36,380 bases of DNA from Psychromonas sp. (GCA_028041985.1 JAOFNL010000003.1:1-36380); one strand, 5' to 3'; counted from the stretch's first letter, positions 1 to 10,535 are shown. The notes: generated from the sequence alone by a model not told the origin. A program made the numbers and translations.

Positions 1-63
1 GGTATTTTATTTTAACTAGATACAATAAAAATGTAATTTTATTACAGAAAATGAGGAAGTATA

Positions 64-2706
64 ATGACAGAACAATATGCAAACCTACGTGGTAATGTTG
101 GCCTACTAGGGCAACTTCTCGGTAAGAGTATTAGCGACCATCTTGGTGAATCCTTCCTTGAAAAAATTGAAAATATTCGCACACTTTCTAAATCATCACG
201 AGCAGGTAATGATAAAGATGGAGAGCGTTTAATTGAAGTACTATCAAACTTAAGTGATGATGAACTATTGCCCGTTGCACGTGCATTTACACACTTTCTA
301 AACCTTGCCAATATAGCAGAACAATTCCATGGTATTTCTCGCCATTGTGATAGTAGTGAATGCGCGCCTGAGCCAATCAATCAGTTAATAACAAAATTAA
401 AAAACTCTGATGTGTCAGAAGAAGAAATGCAAAAAGCAATTTCTGAATTAAAAATGGATATGGTACTGACCGCACATCCAACAGAGGTAACACGTCGTAG
501 TCTTATTCATAAGCATGCAGCCATAAACGAATGTTTAAGCTATTTAGAACTGACTGATATTTCAGACAAAGAACGTGACCAACTATTAATTCGTCTTGAG
601 CAATTAATCACGCAAGCTTGGCATACTAATGATATCCGCAAAAATCGCCCAACGCCTGTTGATGAAGCAAAATGGGGTTTTGCAGTTATTGAGAACAGCT
701 TATGGGAAGCCGTTCCTCAATACCTTCGTGAATTAGACAAAACGTTAAAAGATGGCTTAGGTATGGCTTTGCCTGTTGATGCTTCGCCTATTAAATTCAC
801 ATCATGGATGGGTGGAGACCGTGATGGTAATCCATTTGTAACAGCAAAAGTAACGCAAGAAGTTTTAATTACCAGTCGCTGGGTTGCGATTAGTTTATAT
901 CTAGAAGATATTCAAGATTTAACAAAAGAGCTATCTATGGCTAACTGCGACCCAGCATTGCGCGCGGTCGTCGGTGAAGAAGCAGATGAACCATATCGTG
1001 TTATTTTACGTAAGTTACGTTCCGAGTTAAAAGAAACGCTGACAGCATTAAGTGCAACGATTCAACACCATGACACAACTGCAAAAGATATTATTACTAC
1101 CACTAAACAACTTAAAGAACCGTTAGAAATTTGTTATCGCTCACTTATCAACATGGGTATGCATTCAATAGCAAACGGCTTAATTTTAGATGTTTTACGT
1201 CGAGTAAATTGTTTTGGTGTCAACCTAGTTAAATTAGATATTCGTCAAGATGGTGAACGCCATGGTGATGCTATTGCTGAATTAACACGCTATTTAGGTA
1301 TTGGCGATTACAATGCTTGGAATGAAGAAGATAAGCAAACTTTCTTATTGCAAGAATTAAACAGTAAACGCCCCCTTATTCCTGCAAACTGGGAACCTTC
1401 TGCTGACGTTCAGGAAGTGATAGATACTTGCCGAGTTGTTGCGCAAACAGATCCTGAAGCATTAGGTATATACATCATTTCAATGGCTCGCCAAGCTTCT
1501 GATGTATTAGCGGTACAACTGTTATTAAGAGAAGTAGGTTGCCCATTCCGCATCCCTGTTGCTCCATTATTCGAAACATTAGATGACTTGAATAATGCAG
1601 CTGATGTTATGCAACGTTTATACGCTGTTGATTGGTACCGAGGATATATCGCTGGTGAACAACATGTGATGATTGGTTATTCTGACTCAGCTAAAGATGC
1701 AGGTGTAATGGCAGCTAACTGGGCTCAATACACATCTCAAGAAGCATTGATTAAAATCAGTGAAGAAAATGATATTCAATTAGTCTTATTCCATGGACGT
1801 GGCGGTACAATTGGACGTGGCGGTGCACCAGCACAACAAGCACTATTGTCACAACCTCCAGGTTCATTAAAAGGCGGACTACGTGTAACTGAACAAGGCG
1901 AAATGATCCGCTTTAAATTTGGCTTACCAAAAGTAGCAATACAAAGCTTAAACATTTATACCGCTGCTATTTTAGAAGCGAACTTACTGCCGCCTCCAGC
2001 TCCAAAACAAGAATGGCGCGATTTAATGGATCAGTTTGCAGAGCAGTCTTGTAAAGAATATCGTCATTTCATTCGTGAAGAAGCTGACTTTGTTCCTTAC
2101 TTCCGCAGTGTAACGCCTGAACTAGAACTTGGTAAATTAGCATTAGGTAGTCGCCCAGCTAAACGTAAACCAAATGGCGGCGTTGAAAGTTTACGTGCGA
2201 TTCCTTGGATTTTTGCTTGGAGCCAAAACCGTTTAATGCTTCCTGCATGGTTGGGTGCGGGTTCATCGTTAAAAACATTATTAGATGAAGGTAAAAAAGA
2301 TCTATTACAAGAAATGTATGTAAGCTGGCCTTTCTTCCACACTCGTTTAGAAATGTTTGAAATGGTATTTATGAAGGCAGATGAAGGACTAACTAAATTC
2401 TATGAAGAACGCTTAGTACCAGAATCGCTATGGCCATTAGGTCAGCGCCTACGTGATAACCTTAAGTTAACACGTGAAAAAGTATTAGAAACAATACCTG
2501 ACCACCAGTTAATGCAAGAAAACCCGTGGATTAAAGAGTCAATAAAACTACGTAACCCGTATGTTGACCCACTAAATATGTTACAAGCTGAGTTATTGTC
2601 ACGTTCACGTGAGAATGAAAAGAACGAAACAATTAACCATGATGTAGACCAAGCATTAATGGTAACCATCGCAGGTATTGCTGCAGGTTTACGTAATACC
2701 GGCTAA
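64..2706 (+). CDS. ppc: Phosphoenolpyruvate carboxylase
   Basis: 880-aa ORF with PEPC motifs ([43 protein letters not shown]) and the C-terminal RNTG. Confidence 0.98.
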   Translation: MTEQYANLRGNVGLLGQLLGKSISDHLGESFLEKIENIRTLSKSSRAGNDKDGERLIEVLSNLSDDELLPVARAFTHFLNLANIAEQFHGISRHCDSSECAPEPINQLITKLKNSDVSEEEMQKAISELKMDMVLTAHPTEVTRRSLIHKHAAINECLSYLELTDISDKERDQLLIRLEQLITQAWHTNDIRKNRPTPVDEAKWGFAVIENSLWEAVPQYLRELDKTLKDGLGMALPVDASPIKFTSWMGGDRDGNPFVTAKVTQEVLITSRWVAISLYLEDIQDLTKELSMANCDPALRAVVGEEADEPYRVILRKLRSELKETLTALSATIQHHDTTAKDIITTTKQLKEPLEICYRSLINMGMHSIANGLILDVLRRVNCFGVNLVKLDIRQDGERHGDAIAELTRYLGIGDYNAWNEEDKQTFLLQELNSKRPLIPANWEPSADVQEVIDTCRVVAQTDPEALGIYIISMARQASDVLAVQLLLREVGCPFRIPVAPLFETLDDLNNAADVMQRLYAVDWYRGYIAGEQHVMIGYSDSAKDAGVMAANWAQYTSQEALIKISEENDIQLVLFHGRGGTIGRGGAPAQQALLSQPPGSLKGGLRVTEQGEMIRFKFGLPKVAIQSLNIYTAAILEANLLPPPAPKQEWRDLMDQFAEQSCKEYRHFIREEADFVPYFRSVTPELELGKLALGSRPAKRKPNGGVESLRAIPWIFAWSQNRLMLPAWLGAGSSLKTLLDEGKKDLLQEMYVSWPFFHTRLEMFEMVFMKADEGLTKFYEERLVPESLWPLGQRLRDNLKLTREKVLETIPDHQLMQENPWIKESIKLRNPYVDPLNMLQAELLSRSRENEKNETINHDVDQALMVTIAGIAAGLRNTG

Positions 2707-2747
2707 GTAGATTGATAGGCTTTTATTAAATTAAAGTATCAATGAAG

Positions 2748-2785
2748 AAAACGCCCTTTTGATTTTATATCAAAGGGGTGTTTTT
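2748..2785 (+). terminator. Rho-independent terminator of ppc
   Basis: AAAACGCCCTTTTGAT-TTTAT-ATCAAAGGGGTGTTTTT: 16-bp stem with two G-U wobbles on the + strand RNA, then a T tract, 42 bp after the ppc stop. Confidence 0.85.
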
Positions 2786-2949
2786 ATTTTTGATGGTATT
2801 AAACTTCAATCACAATTCAGAGCAACCTCATCTAAAGAAGTCCAAGTCCCTTTTTCATCAGCATGTAAGCAGTCTTTATTCTGGTCTCAGAAACCCTGAA
2901 TATGTTACCATCCAGTTTTTATTCTCTATGACAACGCTTGGAAAATGTA

Positions 2950-3192
2950 ATGAAAGATAACCTAGCAACTCAACAACTCGATGCACTTGGATTACGTTGC
3001 CCAGAACCTGTTATGGTTATAAGAAAAGCAGTACGTAAATTAGAATCTGGAGATTTATTAGAGATAATTGCAGATGATCCTGCCACCACTCGTGACATTC
3101 CGAGTTTTTGCCGTTTTATGGATCATGAATTAGTAGAAGCACAGATTGAGTCGACCCCTTATCGATACATCATCAAAAAGGGATCTAGATAG
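2950..3192 (+). CDS. tusA: Sulfurtransferase TusA
   Basis: About 80-aa protein with [45 protein letters not shown] at 2950 preferred over the upstream TTG at 2938. Confidence 0.9.
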   Translation: MKDNLATQQLDALGLRCPEPVMVIRKAVRKLESGDLLEIIADDPATTRDIPSFCRFMDHELVEAQIESTPYRYIIKKGSR

Positions 3193-3210
3193 TATTACAT
3201 GACTATTGGG

Positions 3211-3432
3211 ACACAGGATTCATCGTATTAACTTTGATTGAGACAGAAGCAATAAGAGTGTTCTTAATTTATATCGAGGCACAGAATTCATCGTATTAAC
3301 TTTGATTGAGACAGGAGCAATAAAAGTGGTCTTAATCTCTATCGGGGCGCAGGATTCATCGTATTAACTTTGATTGAGACAGGAGCAATAAAAGTGGTCT
3401 TAATCTCTATCGGGGCGCAGGATTCATCCTGC
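3211..3432. repeat. 68-bp tandem repeat, about 3.2 units, in the tusA/galE convergent intergenic region
   Basis: ATTCATC recurs at 3218, 3286, 3354 and 3422 (exact 68-bp spacing). Units 2 and 3 are nearly identical. The array ends in the palindrome GCAGGATTCATCCTGC (3417-3432). Confidence 0.95.
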
Positions 3433-3539
3433 ATATTTTGATTTAAGAAAAAACGACAACTGTAATGAGAATGAATCCCCCCCTCATTACCATCAGGTGA
3501 CTTAAAGCCCCTCAAAAAATAGAAACTCGCTTAGCGATT

Positions 3540-4553
3540 TTATTTATAACCATTCGGATTATTAGACTGCCAACGCCAAGTATCTTGCATCATCTCATCT
3601 AAACCACGCTCAGCTTGCCAATCTAGTTCAGCTAAAGCTTTTTCTGGTGCTGCATAACAAGCTGCAATATCGCCTTCACGACGAGGAGAAACGTTATAAG
3701 GAATATCCTTACCGCTAGCTAACTCAAATGCTTTAATCATATCAAATACAGAATAACCATTACCTGTACCCAAATTATAAATAAACACACCTTTATCATC
3801 TTTAATACGATTCAACGCTTTTAAATGCCCTAGCGCTAAATCAACAACATGTATATAGTCACGCACACCTGTACCGTCGGGCGTATCATAATCATTACCA
3901 AAAACTGCTAACGCTTTTAATTTTCCCACACTGACTTGTGCAATATAAGGCAACAAGTTATTTGGAATGCCATTAGGATCTTCACCAATTAAACCTGATA
4001 AATGTGCTCCAACCGGATTAAAGTATCGTAAAATTACAAACGCCCAACGTGGATCAGATTTGGCAACATCTGCCAACACCATCTCAACCATTAATTTAGA
4101 CGTACCATAAGGGTTCGTTGTGCCACCAACAGTAAAGCTCTCTCGAATAGGCAAAGAAGCTGGATCGCCATATACTGTTGCAGAAGAGCTAAATACCAGT
4201 TTAAATACACCCGCATCTTTCATCGCATCTAACAATGTTAACGTACCTTGAACATTGTTCTGATAATAAGCGATCGGATTAGCAACAGATTCACCCACTG
4301 CTTTTAAACCAGCAAAATGGATAACTGAATCAACATCATGTTTAGCAAAAATAGAGGCTAAAAAAGCTTTATCTAAAATATCGCCTTGATAGAAAAGCGC
4401 TTCTTTACCCGTTATCTGTTTAACGCGGTCTAAAGAAACTTGAGATGAGTTACATAAATTATCAACAATAATCACTTGCTGATCGACTTCCAATAACTCC
4501 ACCACAGTGTGTGAACCAATATAACCAGCACCACCAGTTACTAAAATTGTCAT
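3540..4553 (-). CDS. galE: UDP-glucose 4-epimerase
   Basis: 337 aa, N-terminal [11 protein letters not shown] Rossmann motif, [16 protein letters not shown] (YxxxK), [14 protein letters not shown]. Confidence 0.97.
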   Translation of the reverse strand: MTILVTGGAGYIGSHTVVELLEVDQQVIIVDNLCNSSQVSLDRVKQITGKEALFYQGDILDKAFLASIFAKHDVDSVIHFAGLKAVGESVANPIAYYQNNVQGTLTLLDAMKDAGVFKLVFSSSATVYGDPASLPIRESFTVGGTTNPYGTSKLMVEMVLADVAKSDPRWAFVILRYFNPVGAHLSGLIGEDPNGIPNNLLPYIAQVSVGKLKALAVFGNDYDTPDGTGVRDYIHVVDLALGHLKALNRIKDDKGVFIYNLGTGNGYSVFDMIKAFELASGKDIPYNVSPRREGDIAACYAAPEKALAELDWQAERGLDEMMQDTWRWQSNNPNGYK

Positions 4554-4653
4554 AATTTTCTCAGTATATTGATATAATAATAGGCATTATATTAACATCA
4601 ACGATACAGTTATTCGATACTAGAAGCACATCCATGTGCATTTGTATAAAGGG

Positions 4654-4959
4654 TTATAAACTCAAGTAAGGCATTATTTTAGTTAAAGTACTTTCCCCTA
4701 TGCCTTTCACATTGACGAGATCATTTAAATCAGTGAAGTTTCCATTTAATGTTCGGTAATCAATGATCGCTTGAGCTTTTTTAGCACCGATTCCTTTTAT
4801 CGATGATAAAAGATCAAGATCTGCACTATTTACATTCACTTTTCCCATAGCGGGGATTTCTGAAGTAGGCATATCGGCAGCGAAAATAGGTTGAAAACCA
4901 ATAGGCAAGAATAATAATGATGTAACTAAGATTAAACGGTGTGTTAATTTATTCATCAT
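4654..4959 (-). CDS. ComEA-like helix-hairpin-helix DNA-binding/competence protein (secreted)
   Basis: Signal peptide followed by VNVNSADLDLLSSIKGIGAKKAQAIIDYR...NVKGIGESTLTKI, the ComEA HhH signature. Confidence 0.88.
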   Translation of the reverse strand: MMNKLTHRLILVTSLLFLPIGFQPIFAADMPTSEIPAMGKVNVNSADLDLLSSIKGIGAKKAQAIIDYRTLNGNFTDLNDLVNVKGIGESTLTKIMPYLSL

Positions 4960-5137
4960 GCTTTTCCTTTTTTATTAAAGTGGATCTTTAATTTAGTTCT
5001 CCTTGCAGTTAAATCAACAAAACATCATAAATTAATTTTATACTACAACTTTTAAAATTTTTAGTCCTATTATTTTATTCGATTCAATTTCACATATCCG
5101 TTATGCTAAGAAACTGAATTTTAGAAGGATTATTACG

Positions 5138-5971
5138 ATGGTATTGTATCAGTTTGAAAATTTACGAATGGCTCGGGCATTTTCTGACTATTTAACTAGC
5201 CAACAGATTAATAACGTTATTGAACGTAGTGAATTTCACCATCAAATAGTGATTCAAGATCAATCACAATACTCACAAGCAACATCAGAACTAGCTGAAT
5301 TTTTGGCGAATCCAAACCAAAGCAAGTACTTATCTGCTAGTTGGGAATCAGGACATATTGAGCCTGAATCATCACAGCTCGCTTATACCAATGAAAACCT
5401 ATTCGCTAATTTCAAGCAACATGGAGGGTTAATCACACACAGCATCTTTATTATTTGTTTAGTTTTTTACGGACTTTCTGCATTGGGGTTGTTTAATCCT
5501 ATTAGCTCTTTTTTAGCTTTTTTCACTCACCAACCATTTGATTATCTGCAAAGTTGGCGATTCATTACCCCTGCTTTTCTACACTTTAGTCTTTTACATA
5601 TCGTATTTAATCTATTGTGGTGGTGGCAATTAGGTGGATTAGTTGAAAACCAGCAAGGAAAGCAACGCTTAATTCTATTGTTTACCTTTTCAGCGATTGC
5701 TTCTAACCTAGCTCAGTATTTTTTTGTAGGCCCCTATTTCGGTGGCTTAAGTGGTGTCGTTTATGGACTAGTGGGTTATTGCTGGTTATATGGATTACTT
5801 AACAAACAGAGTAGAGTGCAACTACCACACGGCATGTTTGTATTTTTATTAGGTTGGTTAGTATTAGGATTTGTAGACTTACTACCCGCTAATGTTGCAA
5901 ATTATGCTCATCTTGTTGGTCTTTTAGCGGGCTTAATTTTAGCGGGTGTCTGTAGTAAGTTAAAAATTTAA
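5138..5971 (+). CDS. glpG: Rhomboid family intramembrane serine protease (GlpG type)
   Basis: 277 aa with N-terminal cytoplasmic domain, multiple TM segments, GGLSGVVYGLVGY (GxSG) and YAHLVGLLAGL (catalytic His). Confidence 0.92.
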   Translation: MVLYQFENLRMARAFSDYLTSQQINNVIERSEFHHQIVIQDQSQYSQATSELAEFLANPNQSKYLSASWESGHIEPESSQLAYTNENLFANFKQHGGLITHSIFIICLVFYGLSALGLFNPISSFLAFFTHQPFDYLQSWRFITPAFLHFSLLHIVFNLLWWWQLGGLVENQQGKQRLILLFTFSAIASNLAQYFFVGPYFGGLSGVVYGLVGYCWLYGLLNKQSRVQLPHGMFVFLLGWLVLGFVDLLPANVANYAHLVGLLAGLILAGVCSKLKI

Positions 5972-5988
5972 ATTTTTAACTACCAGCT

Positions 5989-6405
5989 TTACTGATAAAG
6001 ATATTTAGTGAAGTGTAAATCTTTGACGGGTCTGTGTCCTACAACTTCAAAGAGCACTTCATTGACTTCACTTAAACAGCGTTGCCTAATAGCTTCTCGA
6101 TCAGCCATAGTTTTAATTTGCTGTTCATTTTGTTCCCCGAAAATAGTAATAATACGATCACGTATTAATGGATCATGTATTTCTATTTCTTCATAATCAC
6201 TACTAGATTTCACCATTAAATCCACACTGACTCTAACATAGCCGATATTTTTACCTGGTTTTATATAATTGGTAATGATATCTGGCTCTAATTGAAAATA
6301 TTGATAATCAACTGCCGCAGCCTGACTTTCTCCTTCCGCCGCCGCAAAACTGATTGGTGAAAATAGCGCGTAATAAAGTACACAACATAGCGCTTTTTTA
6401 AACAT
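5989..6405 (-). CDS. FliL-like flagellar basal-body-associated protein paralog
   Basis: 138 aa with signal peptide; YVRVSVDLMVKSSSDYEEIEIHDPLIRDRIITIFGEQ resembles the FliL periplasmic domain. Confidence 0.75.
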   Translation of the reverse strand: MFKKALCCVLYYALFSPISFAAAEGESQAAAVDYQYFQLEPDIITNYIKPGKNIGYVRVSVDLMVKSSSDYEEIEIHDPLIRDRIITIFGEQNEQQIKTMADREAIRQRCLSEVNEVLFEVVGHRPVKDLHFTKYLYQ

Positions 6406-6520
6406 AATTAATTCCTTTGACGAAAATATTGATATTTTTGAATGATATAATAACTCAATAGTGTATTGTTTGCTTGTTAGAAATAGATAAAATCACTTCG
6501 TTTTTTATTCAAAGGTTTGT

Positions 6521-7081
6521 ATGTTTAATCAGTTACTTAACATTGCAGCATCAACTGTGTGGCAAAAGAATATAACAACTCAAAAATGTACTCACACAAT
6601 GCTATCTTGGCTATTAGATGAAAGTTCATTAACTAATAAATTAGAGTCTCAATGTAAAATATTTAACGTTGACGTTAAACAGCAAGTAACCACCAATAAT
6701 ACCGATTCACCTCTTTCACAATATTTCCCTTTTCCAGAAAAAATACTAGTACGAGAAGTCCTTTTATACTGTGATGGAGTCCCCACTGTTTTTGCTCAAA
6801 CTGAAATACCTTATAGTACATTGTCAGATACCCAAGAAAAGTTAGCAGAACTTGGCAGTGTATCTCTAGGCAAAGTATTATTTGAAAACAAAACATTACA
6901 ACGCGGCCCCATTGAAATAGCCGAGTTCATGACCTCATCTGGCATGCATCAATTTAGTGAGTCATTACAGCAACCTTGCCACCATTCATTATGGGCTAGG
7001 CGATCACTTTTTTATATTGAAAATAAGCCGTTATTAGTCAGTGAAGTATTTTTGCCTGCCTCAGGAATTTACAAATCATGA
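6521..7081 (+). CDS. ubiC: Chorismate--pyruvate lyase
   Basis: 186 aa with [13 protein letters not shown]..., [34 protein letters not shown]; overlaps ubiA by 4 bp. Confidence 0.93.
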   Translation: MFNQLLNIAASTVWQKNITTQKCTHTMLSWLLDESSLTNKLESQCKIFNVDVKQQVTTNNTDSPLSQYFPFPEKILVREVLLYCDGVPTVFAQTEIPYSTLSDTQEKLAELGSVSLGKVLFENKTLQRGPIEIAEFMTSSGMHQFSESLQQPCHHSLWARRSLFYIENKPLLVSEVFLPASGIYKS

Positions 7082-7944
7082 GTTACTTAACCCAAAGTAA
7101 ACGCCAAGCTTTATTAGAATTGATGCGTGTAGATAAACCGATCGGTACACTCTTGCTTTTATGGCCAACATTATGGGCATTATGGGTTGCCGCTAAAGGT
7201 TTTCCAAGTATTAGCGTATTGATCGTTTTCTGTTTAGGTGTATTTTTCATGCGCAGTGCAGGTTGTGTAATTAATGATTTTGCGGACAGAAAAGTAGATG
7301 GGTTTGTAACTCGTACAAAAAATCGGCCTTTACCTTCTGGTAGAGCCACCAGCAAAGAAGCGATTATCTTATTTTTAAGCCTAGCGTTATGTTCTTTTTT
7401 ATTAGTACTCACGCAAAATAAGTTAACCATTCAACTTTCATTTATTGGTTTATTACTCGCATTTATGTACCCATTTATGAAACGCTTTACTCATTTACCA
7501 CAATTTGTTCTAGGCGTAGCATTCAGTTGGTCTATTCCAATGGCTTATGCAGCTCAAGCTAATATGCTATCCACTACTGTTTGGCTATTATTTCTGGCTA
7601 ACATCACTTGGACAGTTGCCTATGACACAATGTATGCAATGGTGGATAAAGAAGATGATTTGAAAATTGGTATTAAATCTACCGCTATTTTGTTTGGTAA
7701 ACATGACAAACTAACCATTGGATTATTACAACTAACCACTATCACTCTTCTCATAGGAGTTGGTTTGTTAGAGCAATTATCGTGGATTTATTATCTTGCT
7801 TTGATTGTGGCAGGTCTATTATTTTTACTACAACAAAAACAAATTCAAGAGAGAGATAAAAAGGCGTGTTTTAAAGCATTTTTAGATAACAACTATGTAG
7901 GATTAGTTGTTTTTATTGGTTTCTTTTTAGCGTACCTTTTCTAA
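7078..7944 (+). CDS. ubiA: 4-hydroxybenzoate octaprenyltransferase
   Basis: 288 aa with [70 protein letters not shown]. Confidence 0.97.
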   Translation: MSYLTQSKRQALLELMRVDKPIGTLLLLWPTLWALWVAAKGFPSISVLIVFCLGVFFMRSAGCVINDFADRKVDGFVTRTKNRPLPSGRATSKEAIILFLSLALCSFLLVLTQNKLTIQLSFIGLLLAFMYPFMKRFTHLPQFVLGVAFSWSIPMAYAAQANMLSTTVWLLFLANITWTVAYDTMYAMVDKEDDLKIGIKSTAILFGKHDKLTIGLLQLTTITLLIGVGLLEQLSWIYYLALIVAGLLFLLQQKQIQERDKKACFKAFLDNNYVGLVVFIGFFLAYLF

Positions 7945-7983
7945 TTTCTCCGTAGAATTTTTACTCACTATTAAAATAAGTAA

Positions 7984-8246
7984 GGTGGCTTAAAAGCAAC
8001 GCCCCAAATTCGAGATACCTTTAACTTGGGGTGCACTACTTCTTTTGATTTAGGTAGTCGCTAAAACAATGATGCTAATGGATAAATTTTCCATTAGCAT
8101 CGGTGGCTTAAAAGCCACGCCCCAAGTTCGAGATACCTTTAACTTGGGGTGCACTACTTCTTTTGATTTAGGTAGTCGCTAAAACAATGATGTTAATGGA
8201 TAAATTTTCCATTAACATCGGTGGCTTAAAAGTCACGTCCCAAAAT
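7984..8246. repeat. 118-bp tandem repeat (two full units plus a partial third) composed of several stem-loops
   Basis: GGTGGCTTAAAAG at 7984, 8102 and 8220 (exact 118-bp spacing). The two full units differ at only four positions. Inverted repeats at 8071-8101 and 8189-8219 (12-bp stems) and 8120-8149 (9-bp stem). Confidence 0.97.
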
Positions 8247-8255
8247 ACAATATAG

Positions 8256-9719
8256 CTAACAACCCGGGCCACACTCCATACATTCGCTGATCATAGCCGA
8301 GCCTAGTTTCAATTTAGCATTCAAATCTCGTAATGCAGTTCTCACACCTTCTTCAATCACGGGATGGTAAAAAGGCATATCTAACATTTGTGAAATGGTC
8401 ATTCTATTTTGATGTGCCCAAGCTAACAAATGCGCAAGATGCTCTGCTTGTGGACCAATAATTTCAGCACCTAAGAAACGACCTGTTCCTTGTTCACCAT
8501 AAAGATTTAATAAACCTTTATTCTTTAACATGACACGACTACGACCTTGGTTTTCAAAAGAAACACTACCCGTTTCAAAACAACCACAGCCAGCAAATTT
8601 TTCTGATACTTGTTTATAACTTAAGCCAACCATCGCTAATTGTGGATCAGTAAAGACAGCCGCGATAGATGAGCGACGTAAACCAACACGTATATTAGGG
8701 TAAACGCCTGCGTTACTACCTGCTATTTTCCCCTGATCAGCGGCTTCATGTAATAACGGAATCTGATTACTTGCATCACCAGCAATGAATATATTAGCAA
8801 CAGATGTTTGCATTGTGTAAGGGTCTGCAATGGGTACACCACGACCATCACTTTCTAATTCAATATTTTCTAACCCTAAATTATCAACATTTGGACGACG
8901 ACCTGTTGCAGCTAATACATATTCAACTTCTTTAACTTGTTCTACGCCTTGTTTATCAACGTAAGTGATTTCAACTAGCTCACCTTTACGCTGCATATTT
9001 TTTACCTTGGCATCTGCATCTAAATAAAATTCGTCACTAAACGCTTTCTCTGCATAGGCCATCACTTCAGGGTCGGTAAAAGGACCAACTTGTCCACCCA
9101 TACCAAACATTAATACTTCAACACCTAAACGATGTAACGATTGTCCAAGCTCCAAACCAATCACGCCAGGTCCAAATACTGCCACAGATTTAGGTAAATC
9201 AGTCCAATCAAAAACATCATCATTAACGACTAATTTATCACCAAGATCATTCCACACAGGTGGGTAACTTGGACGAGATCCTGTTGCGATAACAATTCGC
9301 TCTGCATTCACTAAGGTATGATCATCTATCTGTAATTGTGTTTCTGATACAAATGTCGCTTTACCAATTAATTTATCTTCAACTTTAATTTCATCGACAG
9401 CTTCAACCACAAAACCAACAAAACGGTCACGTTCATCACGTACACGTTGCATCACTTTTTTGCCATCAACACGTACGTCGCCATCCACAAATACGCCAAA
9501 AGGTTCTGTATGAGCAGCACTATGTGCGGCTTCTGCAGCAGCAATCAATAACTTACTTGGCATACATCCAACGCGAGCACAGGTTGTTCCAAATTTTCCG
9601 CCTTCAATTAACACGACGGAATCTGTTTTTTCTTTGGCAGCTCGGTAGGCTGCGAGTCCTGCTGTTCCACCACCGATAACGGCAACTTGTACATTAATCT
9701 GCTTCATATTGTTCCCCAT
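8256..9719 (-). CDS. Dihydrolipoyl dehydrogenase-like pyridine nucleotide-disulfide oxidoreductase with Cys-rich C-terminus
   Basis: 487 aa with GGGTAGLAAYRAA, redox motif GTTCARVGCMPSK, ATGSRPSYPP, IFIAGDA, FYHPVIEEG; ends in SECMECGPGC. Confidence 0.93.
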   Translation of the reverse strand: MGNNMKQINVQVAVIGGGTAGLAAYRAAKEKTDSVVLIEGGKFGTTCARVGCMPSKLLIAAAEAAHSAAHTEPFGVFVDGDVRVDGKKVMQRVRDERDRFVGFVVEAVDEIKVEDKLIGKATFVSETQLQIDDHTLVNAERIVIATGSRPSYPPVWNDLGDKLVVNDDVFDWTDLPKSVAVFGPGVIGLELGQSLHRLGVEVLMFGMGGQVGPFTDPEVMAYAEKAFSDEFYLDADAKVKNMQRKGELVEITYVDKQGVEQVKEVEYVLAATGRRPNVDNLGLENIELESDGRGVPIADPYTMQTSVANIFIAGDASNQIPLLHEAADQGKIAGSNAGVYPNIRVGLRRSSIAAVFTDPQLAMVGLSYKQVSEKFAGCGCFETGSVSFENQGRSRVMLKNKGLLNLYGEQGTGRFLGAEIIGPQAEHLAHLLAWAHQNRMTISQMLDMPFYHPVIEEGVRTALRDLNAKLKLGSAMISECMECGPGC

Positions 9720-9748
9720 TTTGCTTAATTTATAGATTTTGGGTTTAA

Positions 9749-9784
9749 AAAAAGCGCGTGTCCGAGTTTGAACACACGCTTTTT
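9749..9784 (-). terminator. Terminator downstream of the Prx-Grx gene
   Basis: On the minus strand AAAAAGCGTGTGTTC-AAACTC-GGACACGCGCTTTTT, continuing into T; mismatches become G-U pairs only in the minus-strand RNA. Confidence 0.8.
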
Positions 9785-9803
9785 ATTTCAACTAATTTTT
9801 TGT

Positions 9804-10535
9804 TTAGCTGTTTGCGTAAGCTATTGCAGCTTCACTATCACCAAGATGTTTACCATCTACAAAAATTTGTGGGACTGTTGTTTGGCCTGAAACAGCTCTT
9901 AAGCTTACGCTTGTTGCATCAGTACCTAGTACAATCTCTTCAAAACCAATACCTTTGTCTTTAAGTGCAGCTTTTGCTTTTGCACAGAAAGGACAACCAG
10001 GTTTAGTGAACAACGTTACCGCAGCTGGTGCTTTAGCAGTTGGGTTAATGTAGTTCAGCATAGTATCTGCATCAGACACTTCAAACGGGTCGCCTGGTTG
10101 GTTTGGTTCAATGAACATTTTTTCAATTACGCCATCTTTAACCAACATACTGTAACGCCAGCTACGCTTACCAAAACCGATATCGCTTTTATCAACTAAC
10201 ATGCCCATACCTTCAGAGAAAGCACCTGTTCCATCAGGAACAACAGTGATATTTTCAGCTTCTTGGTCTGCAAGCCATGCATTCATTACAAATGTATCGT
10301 TAACACTTAAACATACGATTTCATCAACGCCATTTTCTTTTAAAACGCCCGCTAGTTCATTGTAACGAGGTAAATGCGTAGAAGAACACGTTGGTGTAAA
10401 AGCACCTGGTAATGCAAATACTACAACTGTTTTACCTTTGAAAAGTTCGTCTGTTGTTACGTTAACCCATTCGTCACCTTTGCGAGTTGGAAAAGTAACT
10501 GATGGGACGTTTTGACCTTCGATATTATCTAACAT
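9804..10535 (-). CDS. Hybrid peroxiredoxin-glutaredoxin (Prx5-Grx fusion)
   Basis: N-terminal Prx5 domain ([15 protein letters not shown]) fused to a C-terminal glutaredoxin ([28 protein letters not shown]). Confidence 0.95.
   Translation of the reverse strand: MLDNIEGQNVPSVTFPTRKGDEWVNVTTDELFKGKTVVVFALPGAFTPTCSSTHLPRYNELAGVLKENGVDEIVCLSVNDTFVMNAWLADQEAENITVVPDGTGAFSEGMGMLVDKSDIGFGKRSWRYSMLVKDGVIEKMFIEPNQPGDPFEVSDADTMLNYINPTAKAPAAVTLFTKPGCPFCAKAKAALKDKGIGFEEIVLGTDATSVSLRAVSGQTTVPQIFVDGKHLGDSEAAIAYANS

Noticed and set aside
42-380. Antisense ORF (112 aa) within ppc
   Set aside because: Lies antisense to the strongly supported ppc gene, with no recognisable motifs.
2778-2960. 60-aa ORF between ppc and tusA
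   Set aside because: Starts inside the ppc terminator, overlaps the tusA start, and has no recognisable domain.
3211-3432. CRISPR array
   Set aside because: Repeats are contiguous 68-bp units without unique spacers, and no cas genes are in the window.
9758-9964. 68-aa ORF antisense to the Prx-Grx gene
   Set aside because: Overlaps a terminator and the well-supported glutaredoxin domain on the other strand.
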